Source: Anaerolineales bacterium (GTDB lineage: Bacteria; Chloroflexota; Anaerolineae; Anaerolineales; Villigracilaceae). From it: DNA of 64,000 nucleotides. Under the pieces are notes generated by a model, which worked only from the letters and a program-made list of their open reading frames with translations, was not told the DNA's origin and did not search any database. Below are positions 50,336-58,751 of the stretch, in pieces. The DNA is taken from NCBI GenBank assembly GCA_030583925.1, contig CP129482.1:682001-746000 (forward strand). Direction: 5' to 3'. Within the stretch, counting starts at the first letter, position 1, and the number at the start of each line of letters is the position of its first letter. Position numbers and translations under genes: made by a program.

Positions 50336-52339
50336 ATGAAACTTTTCCGCCCACATCTCATTCTTCTCGCCATCGCGGTCCTCGCCTATGGATTGCTCCT
50401 CCCGCGCCTCGGCTTTTACTGGGACGACCTGCCCATCTCGTGGATTCGCTATCAACTCGGGCGCGCAGCGCTGACGCAATATTTTTCGACCAACCGTCCT
50501 GTGTGGGGATTGTTGTATCAACTCACCACGAGTGTCCTGCCATATGAGCCGATCTATTGGCAAATGTTCGCTTTGCTTTGGCGCTGGCTTGGCGCGGTAG
50601 TCGTGTTCGCTATTATCGAAAAATTATGGCAGAGTAGGCCGCGTCTCGCCTTGGGCGTGGCGGCGATCTTTCTTGTTTATCCTGGGTTTACCCAACAATG
50701 GTCGGCGTTTTTATACAGCCATTTTTTCATCGTCCTGTTTTTCTTTTTGATCTCCTATTGGTTCATGTTGAAGGCGTTTGAACAGCCCAATCGCTACTGG
50801 CGGTTCACCGCGCTGGGACTAATTTTCTCTGCGCTCAACTTGTGGATGATGGAATATTTCTACGTGTTGGAGTTGATGCGCGTGGGAGTCATCCTCGCCG
50901 CGCTTCGCAACGAGACGATGAGTCTGCGTGAGCGGGCGGTGAAAACGTTCAAGTTGTGGATTCCGTACCTAGCAGTATTCGTTTTGGCGGTTCTCTCGCG
51001 GTTGTTCATTTTCAACAATCAAGTCTATGGCATTGGGTTGGGCGACCAGTTGAAGTCCGCTCCGATGGAGACGATCGTCGCCTTGGCGCGTAACATCCGC
51101 TTTACGCTGACGCTTATCCTGCGCGACGCATGGATGCAGGTGACGCAGTTGCCAAATATCGAATCGGCGGAATCGATTCTCAATTCTTATTATTTTGTCG
51201 TCGCGCTGACCGTTATCGTTTTGATCGCTGGCTTTTTGTTCGCTTCACATGCAGAGACGAAACCGATTCAAAAAAATATAAGCGATTCTCTCTGGATGAT
51301 CGGTTTGGGAGTCTTTGCACTTTTACTTTCGGGCTGGCCCTTCTGGCTGGTGGGATTTGTCCCGTCGTTGGCGTGGCCCGCGAGCCGATTTACGCTTCCG
51401 TTCATGTTTGGCGTTGGATTGGTTTTTGCTGGCGCGATCAATTTGATTCCGTGGGAACGAGTCCGCATTGCATTGCTTGTTTCGCTGGTCGCGCTGGCTG
51501 TGGGTAAACAATTTTTGTCCGCAAACGATTACGCACAAGATTGGCAAACGCAAAAAGAGTTGTTCTGGCAACTCGCGTGGCGCGCGCCAAGCATCGAACC
51601 TGATACCGCCATCATCATGAACGAGGGCGCGCTGGATTATTACGCGGATAATTCGCTCAGCCCCGTGGTCAATTGGGTTTACGCGCCCGACCTTCAAGGC
51701 GAACATATCCCGTACGTGTTGCTGTACCCAACCACGCGCTTGCGAAGCAACGCGCTCCCAAAACTTGAAACTGGCTTGCCCATTTTCACGGATTACATTG
51801 CAGGTACATTTAATGGAAATACATCGCAAGTATTGGCGATCTATTTCATGCCGCCCGGCTGTTTGCGAATCCTCGACCCTGAAGTGGATCGAGTCAATCG
51901 TTCCATCCCTGAACAAAGTTTGATGCGTTTCGCCTCGCGGCTTACAAATTATGAAACGATCTCGAATGAATCATCCGCGCAGATGCCTGAACCGTATTAT
52001 CCCGAACCCGCGCATGGATGGTGTTTCTATTTTCAAAAAGCGGACTTGGCGCGTCAATTCGGGGAATGGGACGAAGTGGTCGCGATGGCTGACATGGCGT
52101 TTGCATTAAATGTTCAGCCGAGCGACCCCGCGGAGTATTTCGTTTTTATCGAAGGGTACGCGCACGCGGGAGAGTGGGATCGCGCGGTCGAGTTGTCGCA
52201 GAGGTCGTTCGCGGCGTCGGAGTTGATGGGCGCGCCCCTCTGTCGGCTGTGGAAACGCGTCGAGGCTGAGACAGTTGAAGGTCCGGAACGAAGCGAGGCG
52301 TTTAGTCAAATTCAGAGTTTATTGGTCTGCGATCCATGA
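50336..52339 (+). CDS. Large polytopic membrane protein, GT-C-like (second of the pair)
   Basis: A 667-aa paralogue of the preceding protein: LGFYWDDLPISWIRYQLGR, YSHFFIVLFFFLISY and the end AHGWCFYFQKADLARQFGEWDE match almost residue for residue. About 11 helices, the same Asp-Asp pair in the first loop, and C-terminal TPR-like helices. Divergence is mostly in the middle and in the loops after residue 440. It was probably made by tandem gene duplication and may use a different donor or acceptor. No Shine-Dalgarno is seen. Confidence 0.7.
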   Translation: MKLFRPHLILLAIAVLAYGLLLPRLGFYWDDLPISWIRYQLGRAALTQYFSTNRPVWGLLYQLTTSVLPYEPIYWQMFALLWRWLGAVVVFAIIEKLWQSRPRLALGVAAIFLVYPGFTQQWSAFLYSHFFIVLFFFLISYWFMLKAFEQPNRYWRFTALGLIFSALNLWMMEYFYVLELMRVGVILAALRNETMSLRERAVKTFKLWIPYLAVFVLAVLSRLFIFNNQVYGIGLGDQLKSAPMETIVALARNIRFTLTLILRDAWMQVTQLPNIESAESILNSYYFVVALTVIVLIAGFLFASHAETKPIQKNISDSLWMIGLGVFALLLSGWPFWLVGFVPSLAWPASRFTLPFMFGVGLVFAGAINLIPWERVRIALLVSLVALAVGKQFLSANDYAQDWQTQKELFWQLAWRAPSIEPDTAIIMNEGALDYYADNSLSPVVNWVYAPDLQGEHIPYVLLYPTTRLRSNALPKLETGLPIFTDYIAGTFNGNTSQVLAIYFMPPGCLRILDPEVDRVNRSIPEQSLMRFASRLTNYETISNESSAQMPEPYYPEPAHGWCFYFQKADLARQFGEWDEVVAMADMAFALNVQPSDPAEYFVFIEGYAHAGEWDRAVELSQRSFAASELMGAPLCRLWKRVEAETVEGPERSEAFSQIQSLLVCDP

Positions 52340-52349
52340 AGAATTACAC

Positions 52350-52379
52350 TTGATTTAAATCCGTGTTTGGCTCTACAAT
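52350..52379 (+). promoter_or_regulatory. Promoter of the BMP importer operon
   Basis: TTGATT (52350-52355), 18-bp spacer, TACAAT (52374-52379), giving a leader of about 115 bases with an AAAGGAGG stretch near 52421. A purine riboswitch core was looked for in the leader and not found. Confidence 0.5.
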
Positions 52380-52501
52380 AGAACAGCGTTCGTTTCATCT
52401 GCGATCTGTACGATAGTTATGAAAGGAGGCGCGCGGGAACCTCAGTTGCTCATCCGATGCTTGCATGACCCGACAATCAATTTATTAAGGAGAAGAAGAA
52501 A

Positions 52502-53710
52502 ATGCGTAAGTCACTTTTGCAAGTGGTACTACTGTTGACGGTTCTTTCCCTCGTTTTGGCGGCATGCGGCGGCGGCGCGCCAGCGGTGGAAGAGGTAGGC
52601 GGTTTCCAGATCCCAGCCATTGAAGATGGCAAATTCAACATCGGCATGGTTTTGATCGGACCGCACGATGACGGCGGCTGGTCGCAGGCGCACTATGAAG
52701 GTCTGCTCTATATCAAAGATAATGTGCCCAATGTGAATATCGCTTATGTTGAGAACGTGCCGGAAGGCGCCGACTCTGAGCAGGTTTTCCGTGCGTTGGC
52801 TCGCAAGGGCTTCAATTTGATCTTCGGCACATCCTTCGGCTTCGGCGACCCAATGCAGACCGTCGCTGGTGAATTCCCCGATACGATGTTCATCCATCTG
52901 ACCGGTATCAACTCCAATGAAACGAATTTCGGGAACTTGATGGGTGCGATGGAAGATATGAAGTACCTCGCAGGTATGCTGGCTGGCGCGCGTGCCAAGC
53001 AGGACGGCCAGACCAAACTGGGGTATATGGCGACGTTCCCGATTCCCGAGGAAATCCGCCTTGGCAACGCGATCGCGTTAGGTATGAGGAAGACTTGCCC
53101 CGAATGTACGATGGATATCCGCTGGATCAATACCTGGCATGATCCGGTGATCGAGAAGGAAGCCGCGGCTTCGTTGTTCGATGCAGGCGCGTATGTCGTC
53201 TTTACCGGCGCGGACACTCCCGCCGTTGCGGACGTGGCGCAGGAAAAAGGCAAATGGGGCGTGACCTATGACTGGTACGGATCGTGCAAGGTGGAGCGTT
53301 GTCTCACCGCCCCGTACTGGGTGTGGGGACCGGTGTATTCCGAAATTGCCGAGCAGGTGATCGCCGGCACGTATAAACCGGGCTGGCAGTATTTCGATGC
53401 CGATACCGGCGCGCTGGGATTGTACGGCTTCATGGAAGGGCAGGAGTTGACTTCGGGCGTTGCCGACCTCGATCCGGCTGTGATTCAGGAAGTGCGCGAC
53501 ATCCTTGCTCAGATGCTGGCTGGTGAATTCACTCGCTTCGACGTGTTCAAAGGTCCGATCAATGACAACAAGGGCAATGTGGTTTTGCCCGCCGGTCAGA
53601 GCCTCGAACAAGTTGACCTCGATGCGTTCCCCGAGTTCGGTCTGCCGTGTTCGATTGACGTTTGTATGAAGTGGTGGGCTGAAGGCATCACCGCTGAATT
53701 GCCGGAGTAA
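52502..53710 (+). CDS. BMP-family ABC transporter substrate-binding lipoprotein
   Basis: A 402-aa periplasm-side (here wall-side) binding protein: signal peptide with lipobox LVLAACGGG at about residue 18-24. The BMP/PnrA/TmpC fold is shown by FNIGMVLIGPHDDGGWSQAHYEGL, GTSFGFGDPMQTVAGEFPDTMFIHLTG, FTGADTPAVADVAQEKGKWGVTYDW and VWGPVYSEIAEQVIAGTYKPGW. Characterised members bind purine nucleosides. It heads an operon with ATPase and two permeases next to the xanthine dehydrogenase genes. GGAG upstream fixes the start. A terminator-like hairpin follows, which would let this subunit be made in excess. Confidence 0.92.
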   Translation: MRKSLLQVVLLLTVLSLVLAACGGGAPAVEEVGGFQIPAIEDGKFNIGMVLIGPHDDGGWSQAHYEGLLYIKDNVPNVNIAYVENVPEGADSEQVFRALARKGFNLIFGTSFGFGDPMQTVAGEFPDTMFIHLTGINSNETNFGNLMGAMEDMKYLAGMLAGARAKQDGQTKLGYMATFPIPEEIRLGNAIALGMRKTCPECTMDIRWINTWHDPVIEKEAAASLFDAGAYVVFTGADTPAVADVAQEKGKWGVTYDWYGSCKVERCLTAPYWVWGPVYSEIAEQVIAGTYKPGWQYFDADTGALGLYGFMEGQELTSGVADLDPAVIQEVRDILAQMLAGEFTRFDVFKGPINDNKGNVVLPAGQSLEQVDLDAFPEFGLPCSIDVCMKWWAEGITAELPE

Positions 53711-53723
53711 AAGTAGTTTGATG

Positions 53724-53759
53724 AATGGGGCAGGGCTGTGAGGTTCTGCCCCATTTTTA
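53724..53759 (+). terminator. Intra-operon terminator/attenuator
   Basis: AATGGGGCAG (53724-53733) pairs with CTGCCCCATT (53746-53755), then TTTAT. It lies between the binding protein and ATPase genes. Confidence 0.75.
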
Positions 53760-53797
53760 TGTAGGTAGATACGTAGACAGCTAAACATGTTTACTGC

Positions 53798-53837
53798 TTG
53801 ACACTTGTGTGCCTGTGTACTTGTATATTTGTGTACT
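53798..53837. repeat. Array of five tandem octamers
   Basis: TTGACACT, TGTGTGCC, TGTGTACT, TGTATATT, TGTGTACT in exact 8-bp register; inverse-sense units lie just upstream at about 53760-53790. It ends 14 bases before the ATPase start. Confidence 0.8.
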
Positions 53838-53851
53838 TATCCGGAGCAACA

Positions 53852-55432
53852 ATGGACGCAATGAACAACCCATCTCCTCTTGCTGTCGAAATGAAGGGCA
53901 TTGTCAAGCGGTTCCCCGGCGTGCTTGCCAATGATCACGTAGATTTTGAGTTGCGCGCGGGGGAGATCCATGCCTTGTTGGGAGAGAACGGGGCGGGTAA
54001 AAGTACGCTGATGAACATCCTCGCTGGTTTGTATAAGCAGGATGCGGGTATTATCAAAGTAAAGGGGAAGCAATTGGAATTTTCCTCGCCGCGTGACGCC
54101 ATCAAAGCGGGGATCGGCATGGTACATCAACATTTCATGCTTGTGCCGTCGCAAACGGTGACGGAGAATATCCTGCTGGGGTTGGACGAGCCGCGGTTCT
54201 TGATGCGTTTGAACGAATACGACAAGAAGATCGCGGACTTGGGCGATTCATACGGACTCAAGGTTGACCCGCGCGCCAAAATCTGGCAACTCTCGGTTGG
54301 CGAGCAGCAGCGCGTGGAATTATTGAAAATGCTCTATCGCGGCGCGAATGTGCTGATCATGGATGAGCCAACGGCTGTCCTTGCGCCGCAGGAGATCGAG
54401 GTATTGTTCGACACACTGCGTTCGATGGCAGCGCAAGGCAAATCGGTGATCTTCATCAGTCATAAGTTGCATGAAGTCTCGTCCATTGCGGATCGCGTCA
54501 GTGTGTTGCGGCGCGGCAAGGCGACGGCGTTGGGTGAGCCAGCCAAAGGGGTGACGAAGCAACAACTCGCAAGCATGATGGTGGGACGCGAGGTGGTGTT
54601 GTTCGTAGATCGGAAACCGAAGCAGGCGGGCAAGGTGATTCTGGATGTGAAAGACGTTCATGCCGAAAACGACAAGGGATTGCCCGCCTTGCGCGGGCTT
54701 TCGCTCAACGTTCGCGCGGGGGAGATCGTCGGCGTGGCGGGCGTGGCGGGGAATGGACAGATCGAGTTGTCGCAAGTGATCGCGGGGATGCGAAAATGCA
54801 AGCAAGGCGAAGTGATCCTCAACGGTGAAAAGGTTAGCAACCGCGATACGTTGTACGGCATCGAGCATGGCTTGTCGTATGTGCCAGAGGATCGCACGCA
54901 CGTCGGCAGTTCGCCCAATCTGAGCGTGACCGATAACGTCATCATGAAAAATTATCGCAAAGCGCCGATCTCGAAAGGTTCTCTGCTCGACATGAACGCG
55001 GCGTCGAAGTTCGCTCAGCAACTCAAGGAAGCCTACGACATCATCGTGCCGACGGTCAACACGCCGGTGAGACTCCTCTCGGGCGGAAATTTGCAACGGG
55101 TGATTCTGGCGCGTGAAATTTCGGGGACTCCCAACTTTATGGTGGCGGTCCAACCGACGCGTGGGCTGGATGTAGGCGCGATCGAGGGCGTCCACCGCTT
55201 GTTGTTAACCCAGCGCGAAGCGGACGCGGCGGTCTTGCTCATCTCGGAGGAGTTGGAGGAACTGTTGGCGTTGAGCGACCGTGTCTACGTGATATACGAG
55301 GGGAAAATAATGGGGGAGGTGACGGTGGGGGGGGGCGAACCAGACGAAAGGTTGATCGAAGCGATTGGTCTGATGATGACCGGCACACCGTTGGAACAAA
55401 TCCAAAACGAGGGAGTCGCGGCGCATGGCTGA
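53852..55432 (+). CDS. ABC transporter ATP-binding protein with two ATPase domains (nucleoside importer)
   Basis: About 526 aa from the ATG at 53852 (GGAG 5 bases before). The N-terminal ATPase has GENGAGKSTLMNI, LSVGEQQRVELLKML and LIMDEPTAVLAP; the C-terminal ATPase has VAGVAGNGQIELSQV, LLSGGNLQRVILAREI and VAVQPTRGLDVG. The second Walker A (GVAGNGQ) is degenerate, lacking Lys-Thr/Ser, as in other RbsA/YufO-type importers. It couples to the two permeases downstream: the first overlaps it by 8 bp. Substrate by context: purine nucleosides. Confidence 0.93.
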   Translation: MDAMNNPSPLAVEMKGIVKRFPGVLANDHVDFELRAGEIHALLGENGAGKSTLMNILAGLYKQDAGIIKVKGKQLEFSSPRDAIKAGIGMVHQHFMLVPSQTVTENILLGLDEPRFLMRLNEYDKKIADLGDSYGLKVDPRAKIWQLSVGEQQRVELLKMLYRGANVLIMDEPTAVLAPQEIEVLFDTLRSMAAQGKSVIFISHKLHEVSSIADRVSVLRRGKATALGEPAKGVTKQQLASMMVGREVVLFVDRKPKQAGKVILDVKDVHAENDKGLPALRGLSLNVRAGEIVGVAGVAGNGQIELSQVIAGMRKCKQGEVILNGEKVSNRDTLYGIEHGLSYVPEDRTHVGSSPNLSVTDNVIMKNYRKAPISKGSLLDMNAASKFAQQLKEAYDIIVPTVNTPVRLLSGGNLQRVILAREISGTPNFMVAVQPTRGLDVGAIEGVHRLLLTQREADAAVLLISEELEELLALSDRVYVIYEGKIMGEVTVGGGEPDERLIEAIGLMMTGTPLEQIQNEGVAAHG

Positions 55433-56549
55433 ATCCACTTTGATGAAAAAAGGCGCGAGGTGGCGCGTCCGACTCGAACCGCGTTTAGACGAACCCTCCG
55501 CCTGGCAATCGTTGGCGATCTCGCTCGGCGCGGTGGCGGCGGCGTTGATTCTGGGCGGCGTTGTGATCGCGGCGGTGGGCGGCAACCCGTTCGTTACGTA
55601 TGCGTACATTGCGCGCGCTTCATTTGGGAATCTCGGCGTGCTTTCGGATACGATCGTCAAGGCGACGCCGATCCTGTTGACCGCGCTGGCGTGTTCGATC
55701 GCGTTCCGCATGAAGTTGTGGAACATCGGCGCGGAGGGACAGTTCATCATGGGCGCGTGGGGCGCGAGCGCGGTGGTGTTGGCTCCCATTGTGCCAGCCG
55801 AGTCGTCGCGCTGGTTGTTCATCCCGGTGATGACGATCGCGGGACTCGCCATGGGCGCGGCATGGGGTTTCATCCCCGGCTTTCTCAAGGCGAAGTTCAA
55901 CGTGAACGAGATCATCAGTTCGTTGATGTTGAATTACATTGCGGTCTCGTGGGTGAACTTTTGGATCTTCGGCGTGTGGAGCGAGGGCGGCTTTCAGATG
56001 AGTCCCAAGTTTCCCGAGGGCGCGTCGTTGCCGCGGCTTTCGGAATATGCTTCCGAGTTTCCGATTCTGCGCGGGCTGACGACGCACGCCGGTCTATTAT
56101 TCGGTATTGCGGCGGCGGTCATCCTTTGGTTTATTGTGTATCGGAGCCGCTGGGGTTATGAGATCCGTTTGATCGGGGATAATCCGCAAGCCGCGAGATA
56201 TGCGGGCTTGAATATCGCGCGCAACACCATCCTTGTGATGGCGCTCTCCGGCGCTCTGGCGGGATTGGGCGGCATGAGCGAAGTAGCGGGCGTGGTGCGC
56301 CGTTTACAGACCGCTCCGCTCGCGACGGGGTACGGTTTTACGGGCATTATCGTGGCATGGCTGGCAAAGTTGAATCCGTTGCTCATCATTCTTGTTTCGA
56401 TCTTGTTCGGAGCGTTAATCTTGGCTGGGCGTGAGATTCAGCCCTCCGGGATTCCGAAAATGATCCAGGGTATTATTCTGGTCTGTCTGATCGCAAGCGA
56501 CTTCCTTTTGCGCTATCGTATTCGATTCGCGCGCGGCGAGGCGGAGTAA
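55425..56549 (+). CDS. Nucleoside ABC transporter permease (YufP-like)
   Basis: A 374-aa permease of the BPD_transp_2 family with about nine helices and the conserved ATPase-contact loop LNIARNTILVMALSGALAGLGGMSEV. KLWNIGAEGQFIMGAWGA and NVNEIISSLMLNYIAVSWVNF match the YufP/NupP-type subunit of BMP importers. It starts 8 bp inside the ATPase gene (GGGAG upstream) and is followed 2 bp later by the second permease. It forms the channel with the latter. Confidence 0.93.
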   Translation: MAESTLMKKGARWRVRLEPRLDEPSAWQSLAISLGAVAAALILGGVVIAAVGGNPFVTYAYIARASFGNLGVLSDTIVKATPILLTALACSIAFRMKLWNIGAEGQFIMGAWGASAVVLAPIVPAESSRWLFIPVMTIAGLAMGAAWGFIPGFLKAKFNVNEIISSLMLNYIAVSWVNFWIFGVWSEGGFQMSPKFPEGASLPRLSEYASEFPILRGLTTHAGLLFGIAAAVILWFIVYRSRWGYEIRLIGDNPQAARYAGLNIARNTILVMALSGALAGLGGMSEVAGVVRRLQTAPLATGYGFTGIIVAWLAKLNPLLIILVSILFGALILAGREIQPSGIPKMIQGIILVCLIASDFLLRYRIRFARGEAE

Positions 56550-56551
56550 TC

Positions 56552-57520
56552 ATGGATCCCATCATCATCCTCCAGGCAGGCGTGGCAAGCGGAACGGTTT
56601 TGTTATTCGCCGCGTTGGGCGAAGTGTTCGCCGAACGTTCGGGCGTTTTGAACCTCGGCGTCGAAGGCATGATGCTCATCGGCGCGATGACCGCTTTTAG
56701 CACGACCATTGCAACTGGCAACCCATGGATCGGCGTGCTGGCGGCGATGATCGCGGCGGGGTTACTCAGCCAGATCCATGCGTTTATCGCGGTCACACTG
56801 CAAGCCGATCAAGTCGTCAGCGGACTCGCCCTCACCATGGTGGGAGCGGGCATTAGTCTCGTGTTGGGCGAGGGGTTGAGCAAGGCTGGCACGGTTTCGC
56901 TCCTGCCGAATTTTTCCATCCCGTTGCTTTCGGCGATTCCCGTCCTCGGTCCGATCTTTTTCACGAAGCAAAGCGTGTTAGTGTATATCGGCTATTTGAT
57001 GACTCCGCTGGCGTGGTATTACATCAACCATACCCGCCCGGGGTTACACTTGCGCGCGGTAGGCGAATATCCCGCCGCGGCGGACGCGCTCGGCATCAAC
57101 GTGTTCCGCCTGCGTTATGCCTATATCTTTGTCGGCGGCGCGCTGGCTGGACTCGCCGGCGCGACCATCAGCCTTGCGGTTGCTCCCGGTTGGTTCAGCG
57201 AACTCACCACCGGTGGGCAGGGCTGGATCGCGGTGGGACTCGTCATCTTCGCGCAGTGGGATCCTATCCGCGCGGCGATCGGCTCGTACGCGTTCGGCGC
57301 GCTCCGCCGCCTCATCCTCGACATTCAAGCGCCCCTGCTCCTCTTCGGCGTGAATAATCCCTTTTACTACAATCCGTATCTCGGTTTCTTCTTGCAAATG
57401 CTTCCGTACGCGTTCACGGTGATCGTGCTGGTCATCGGCTCGCGCGAAGCCGTCCGCAAACGCCTCGGCGCGCCAGCCGCGTTAGGCGAACCATATATCC
57501 GCGGCGAACGCGGCAAGTGA
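56552..57520 (+). CDS. Nucleoside ABC transporter permease (YufQ-like)
   Basis: A 322-aa permease of the same family: LFAALGEVFAERSGVLNLGVEGMMLIGAM at the N-terminus (characteristic of YufQ/NupQ), LHAVGEYPAAADALGIN-type loop (LRAVGEYPAAADALGINVF), and about eight helices. GGAG 5 bases before the ATG. Last gene of the importer operon; a palindrome separates it from the FAD subunit gene 40 bp away, so nucleoside uptake and purine hydroxylation may share transcription. Confidence 0.93.
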   Translation: MDPIIILQAGVASGTVLLFAALGEVFAERSGVLNLGVEGMMLIGAMTAFSTTIATGNPWIGVLAAMIAAGLLSQIHAFIAVTLQADQVVSGLALTMVGAGISLVLGEGLSKAGTVSLLPNFSIPLLSAIPVLGPIFFTKQSVLVYIGYLMTPLAWYYINHTRPGLHLRAVGEYPAAADALGINVFRLRYAYIFVGGALAGLAGATISLAVAPGWFSELTTGGQGWIAVGLVIFAQWDPIRAAIGSYAFGALRRLILDIQAPLLLFGVNNPFYYNPYLGFFLQMLPYAFTVIVLVIGSREAVRKRLGAPAALGEPYIRGERGK

Positions 57521-57524
57521 TTTT

Positions 57525-57551
57525 GTAACGCAAGATGCCATCTTGCGCTAC
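57525..57551. repeat. Palindrome between importer and FAD-subunit genes
   Basis: GTAACGCAAGATG (57525-57537) and CATCTTGCGCTAC (57539-57551) around one base. It resembles the repeat theme in ssnA at 34973. Confidence 0.8.
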
Positions 57552-57561
57552 GCTAATGATT

Positions 57562-58446
57562 ATGACCCTCTGGCAAAATTACATCCGACCCAAAAATTTA
57601 ACCGAAGCCCTCGACGCGTTCGCAAATGCGCCGCGTCCGCTGGCTCCTATCGCAGGCGGGACGGATCTGTTGCTCGACCTCGAACAAGGCAGACATCCGC
57701 CCGTTCAAACTTTAGTGGATGTGACTTCCATCGTCGAACTGACTCGCCTCGAGCGCCGCGGGGATGAACTCTTCATCGGCGCCGCCGTTCCTGTCAACCG
57801 CATCGTTCTCGACGGGTTGGTTGGCGCGCACGCCCAAGCCTTGGTCGAAGCCTGCAACCTGATCGCCGGTCCCCAAGTCCGCAACGTGGCGACCCTCGGA
57901 GGCAACGTCGCGCACGCCCTCCCCGCCGCCGACGGGACGATCGCTCTGCTCGCGTTGGATGCAGAGGCTGAAATCGCCAGTCGAGTAGCGGGGCGGATCG
58001 AGACTAGGCGTATCCTATTTCAAGAATTATTCCTCGGTCCCGGCAAATCTGCCATCAAACAAGGTGAAGAGTTAATTGTGGGATTCCACTTGCCACTTTC
58101 CACTCCCCATCAAGCCTCCTGTTTCAAACGTATCATGCGTCCGCAGGGAGTCGCGTTGCCCATCCTGAATTGCGCCGTCTGGCTGGAACGCGCAAATGGC
58201 GCGGTCAAGGATATTCGTATTGCGGTTGGTCCCGGCGGCGGGACTCCATTCCGCGCCACACAAGCCGAAGATGCCCTGCGCGGACGAGCGCTCGACGAAA
58301 CCGCGTTGGACTCCGCGCTGGATGCGTTGCTGGCTCAGGCGCAATTCCGAACAAGCGCGCGGAGGGCAAGCGCCGATTACCGCAGGCATATCGTCAGTGG
58401 GCTGTTCAGCGATGTGATCGAGTCTGCGTGGGGGCGGGCGGGCTAA
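57562..58446 (+). CDS. ygfM: Xanthine dehydrogenase-type FAD-binding subunit (YgfM-like)
   Basis: About 294 aa from MTLWQNYIRP at 57562; the frame could start at 57535 or 57556, but the first codons before 57562 lie within a palindrome. FAD-binding fold: FANAPRPLAPIAGGTDLLLDLEQG, PLVDVTS-like VDVTSIVELT, and VRNVATLGGNVAHALPAADGTIALLALDAEAEI with the flavin-contact TLGGN. C-terminal CODH_FAD domain follows (ILFQELFLGPGKSAIK). It passes electrons between the 2Fe-2S clusters of the XdhD-like subunit and a soluble acceptor. Inserted between it and that subunit gene is a toxin-antitoxin pair. Confidence 0.9.
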   Translation: MTLWQNYIRPKNLTEALDAFANAPRPLAPIAGGTDLLLDLEQGRHPPVQTLVDVTSIVELTRLERRGDELFIGAAVPVNRIVLDGLVGAHAQALVEACNLIAGPQVRNVATLGGNVAHALPAADGTIALLALDAEAEIASRVAGRIETRRILFQELFLGPGKSAIKQGEELIVGFHLPLSTPHQASCFKRIMRPQGVALPILNCAVWLERANGAVKDIRIAVGPGGGTPFRATQAEDALRGRALDETALDSALDALLAQAQFRTSARRASADYRRHIVSGLFSDVIESAWGRAG

Positions 58447-58469
58447 TTTCGAATCGTGTTACAATGTGC

Positions 58470-58481
58470 CTACAATTGTAG
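58470..58481. promoter_or_regulatory. Probable operator of the toxin-antitoxin operon
   Basis: CTACAATTGTAG, a perfect 12-bp palindrome overlapping a TACAAT -10 candidate, 18 bases before the antitoxin ATG. It is the type of site bound by Phd-family antitoxins. Confidence 0.5.
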
Positions 58482-58499
58482 ACAGAATTGGAGGACGAT

Positions 58500-58751
58500 A
58501 TGGTAACCGTCGGTATTCGTGAATTGAAGCAACAGACAAGCGAGCTAATCCGCATGGTGCGCGAAACAGGGAGCGAGATTCAAGTCACCTATCATGGACA
58601 GGTGGTGGCTTTGCTGGTGCCTGTCAACAAGCCAAAATCAAAAACCGCCTCACGCGCTTGGACGCAATTGGATAACCTCGCCGCTGAAATCAGCGCCAAT
58701 TGGAAAAAAGGAGTCTCTGCGGCAGACGCCGTTTCAGAAGGACGCGGCTGA
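58500..58751 (+). CDS. Phd/YefM-family antitoxin
   Basis: An 83-aa protein from the ATG at 58500 (GGAGG 6 bases before; the TTG at 58488 is rejected). N-terminal dimerisation fold MVTVGIRELKQQTSELIRMVRETGSEIQVTYHGQVVALLVP is the Phd/YefM DNA-binding module. The C-terminal half (NLAAEISANWKKGVSAADAV) would wrap the toxin. Its stop overlaps the ATG of the PIN-domain gene (TGATG), as usual for such operons. It autoregulates, probably through CTACAATTGTAG. Confidence 0.88.
   Translation: MVTVGIRELKQQTSELIRMVRETGSEIQVTYHGQVVALLVPVNKPKSKTASRAWTQLDNLAAEISANWKKGVSAADAVSEGRG

Noticed and set aside
52380..52500. Purine riboswitch in the BMP importer leader
   Set aside because: No recognisable purine riboswitch core or matched P1 pairing; the leader only shows an AAAGGAGG stretch and the ribosome-binding site.
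54320..55195. A 291-aa open frame opposite the nucleoside ATPase gene
   Set aside because: Antisense shadow; Arg/His-rich.
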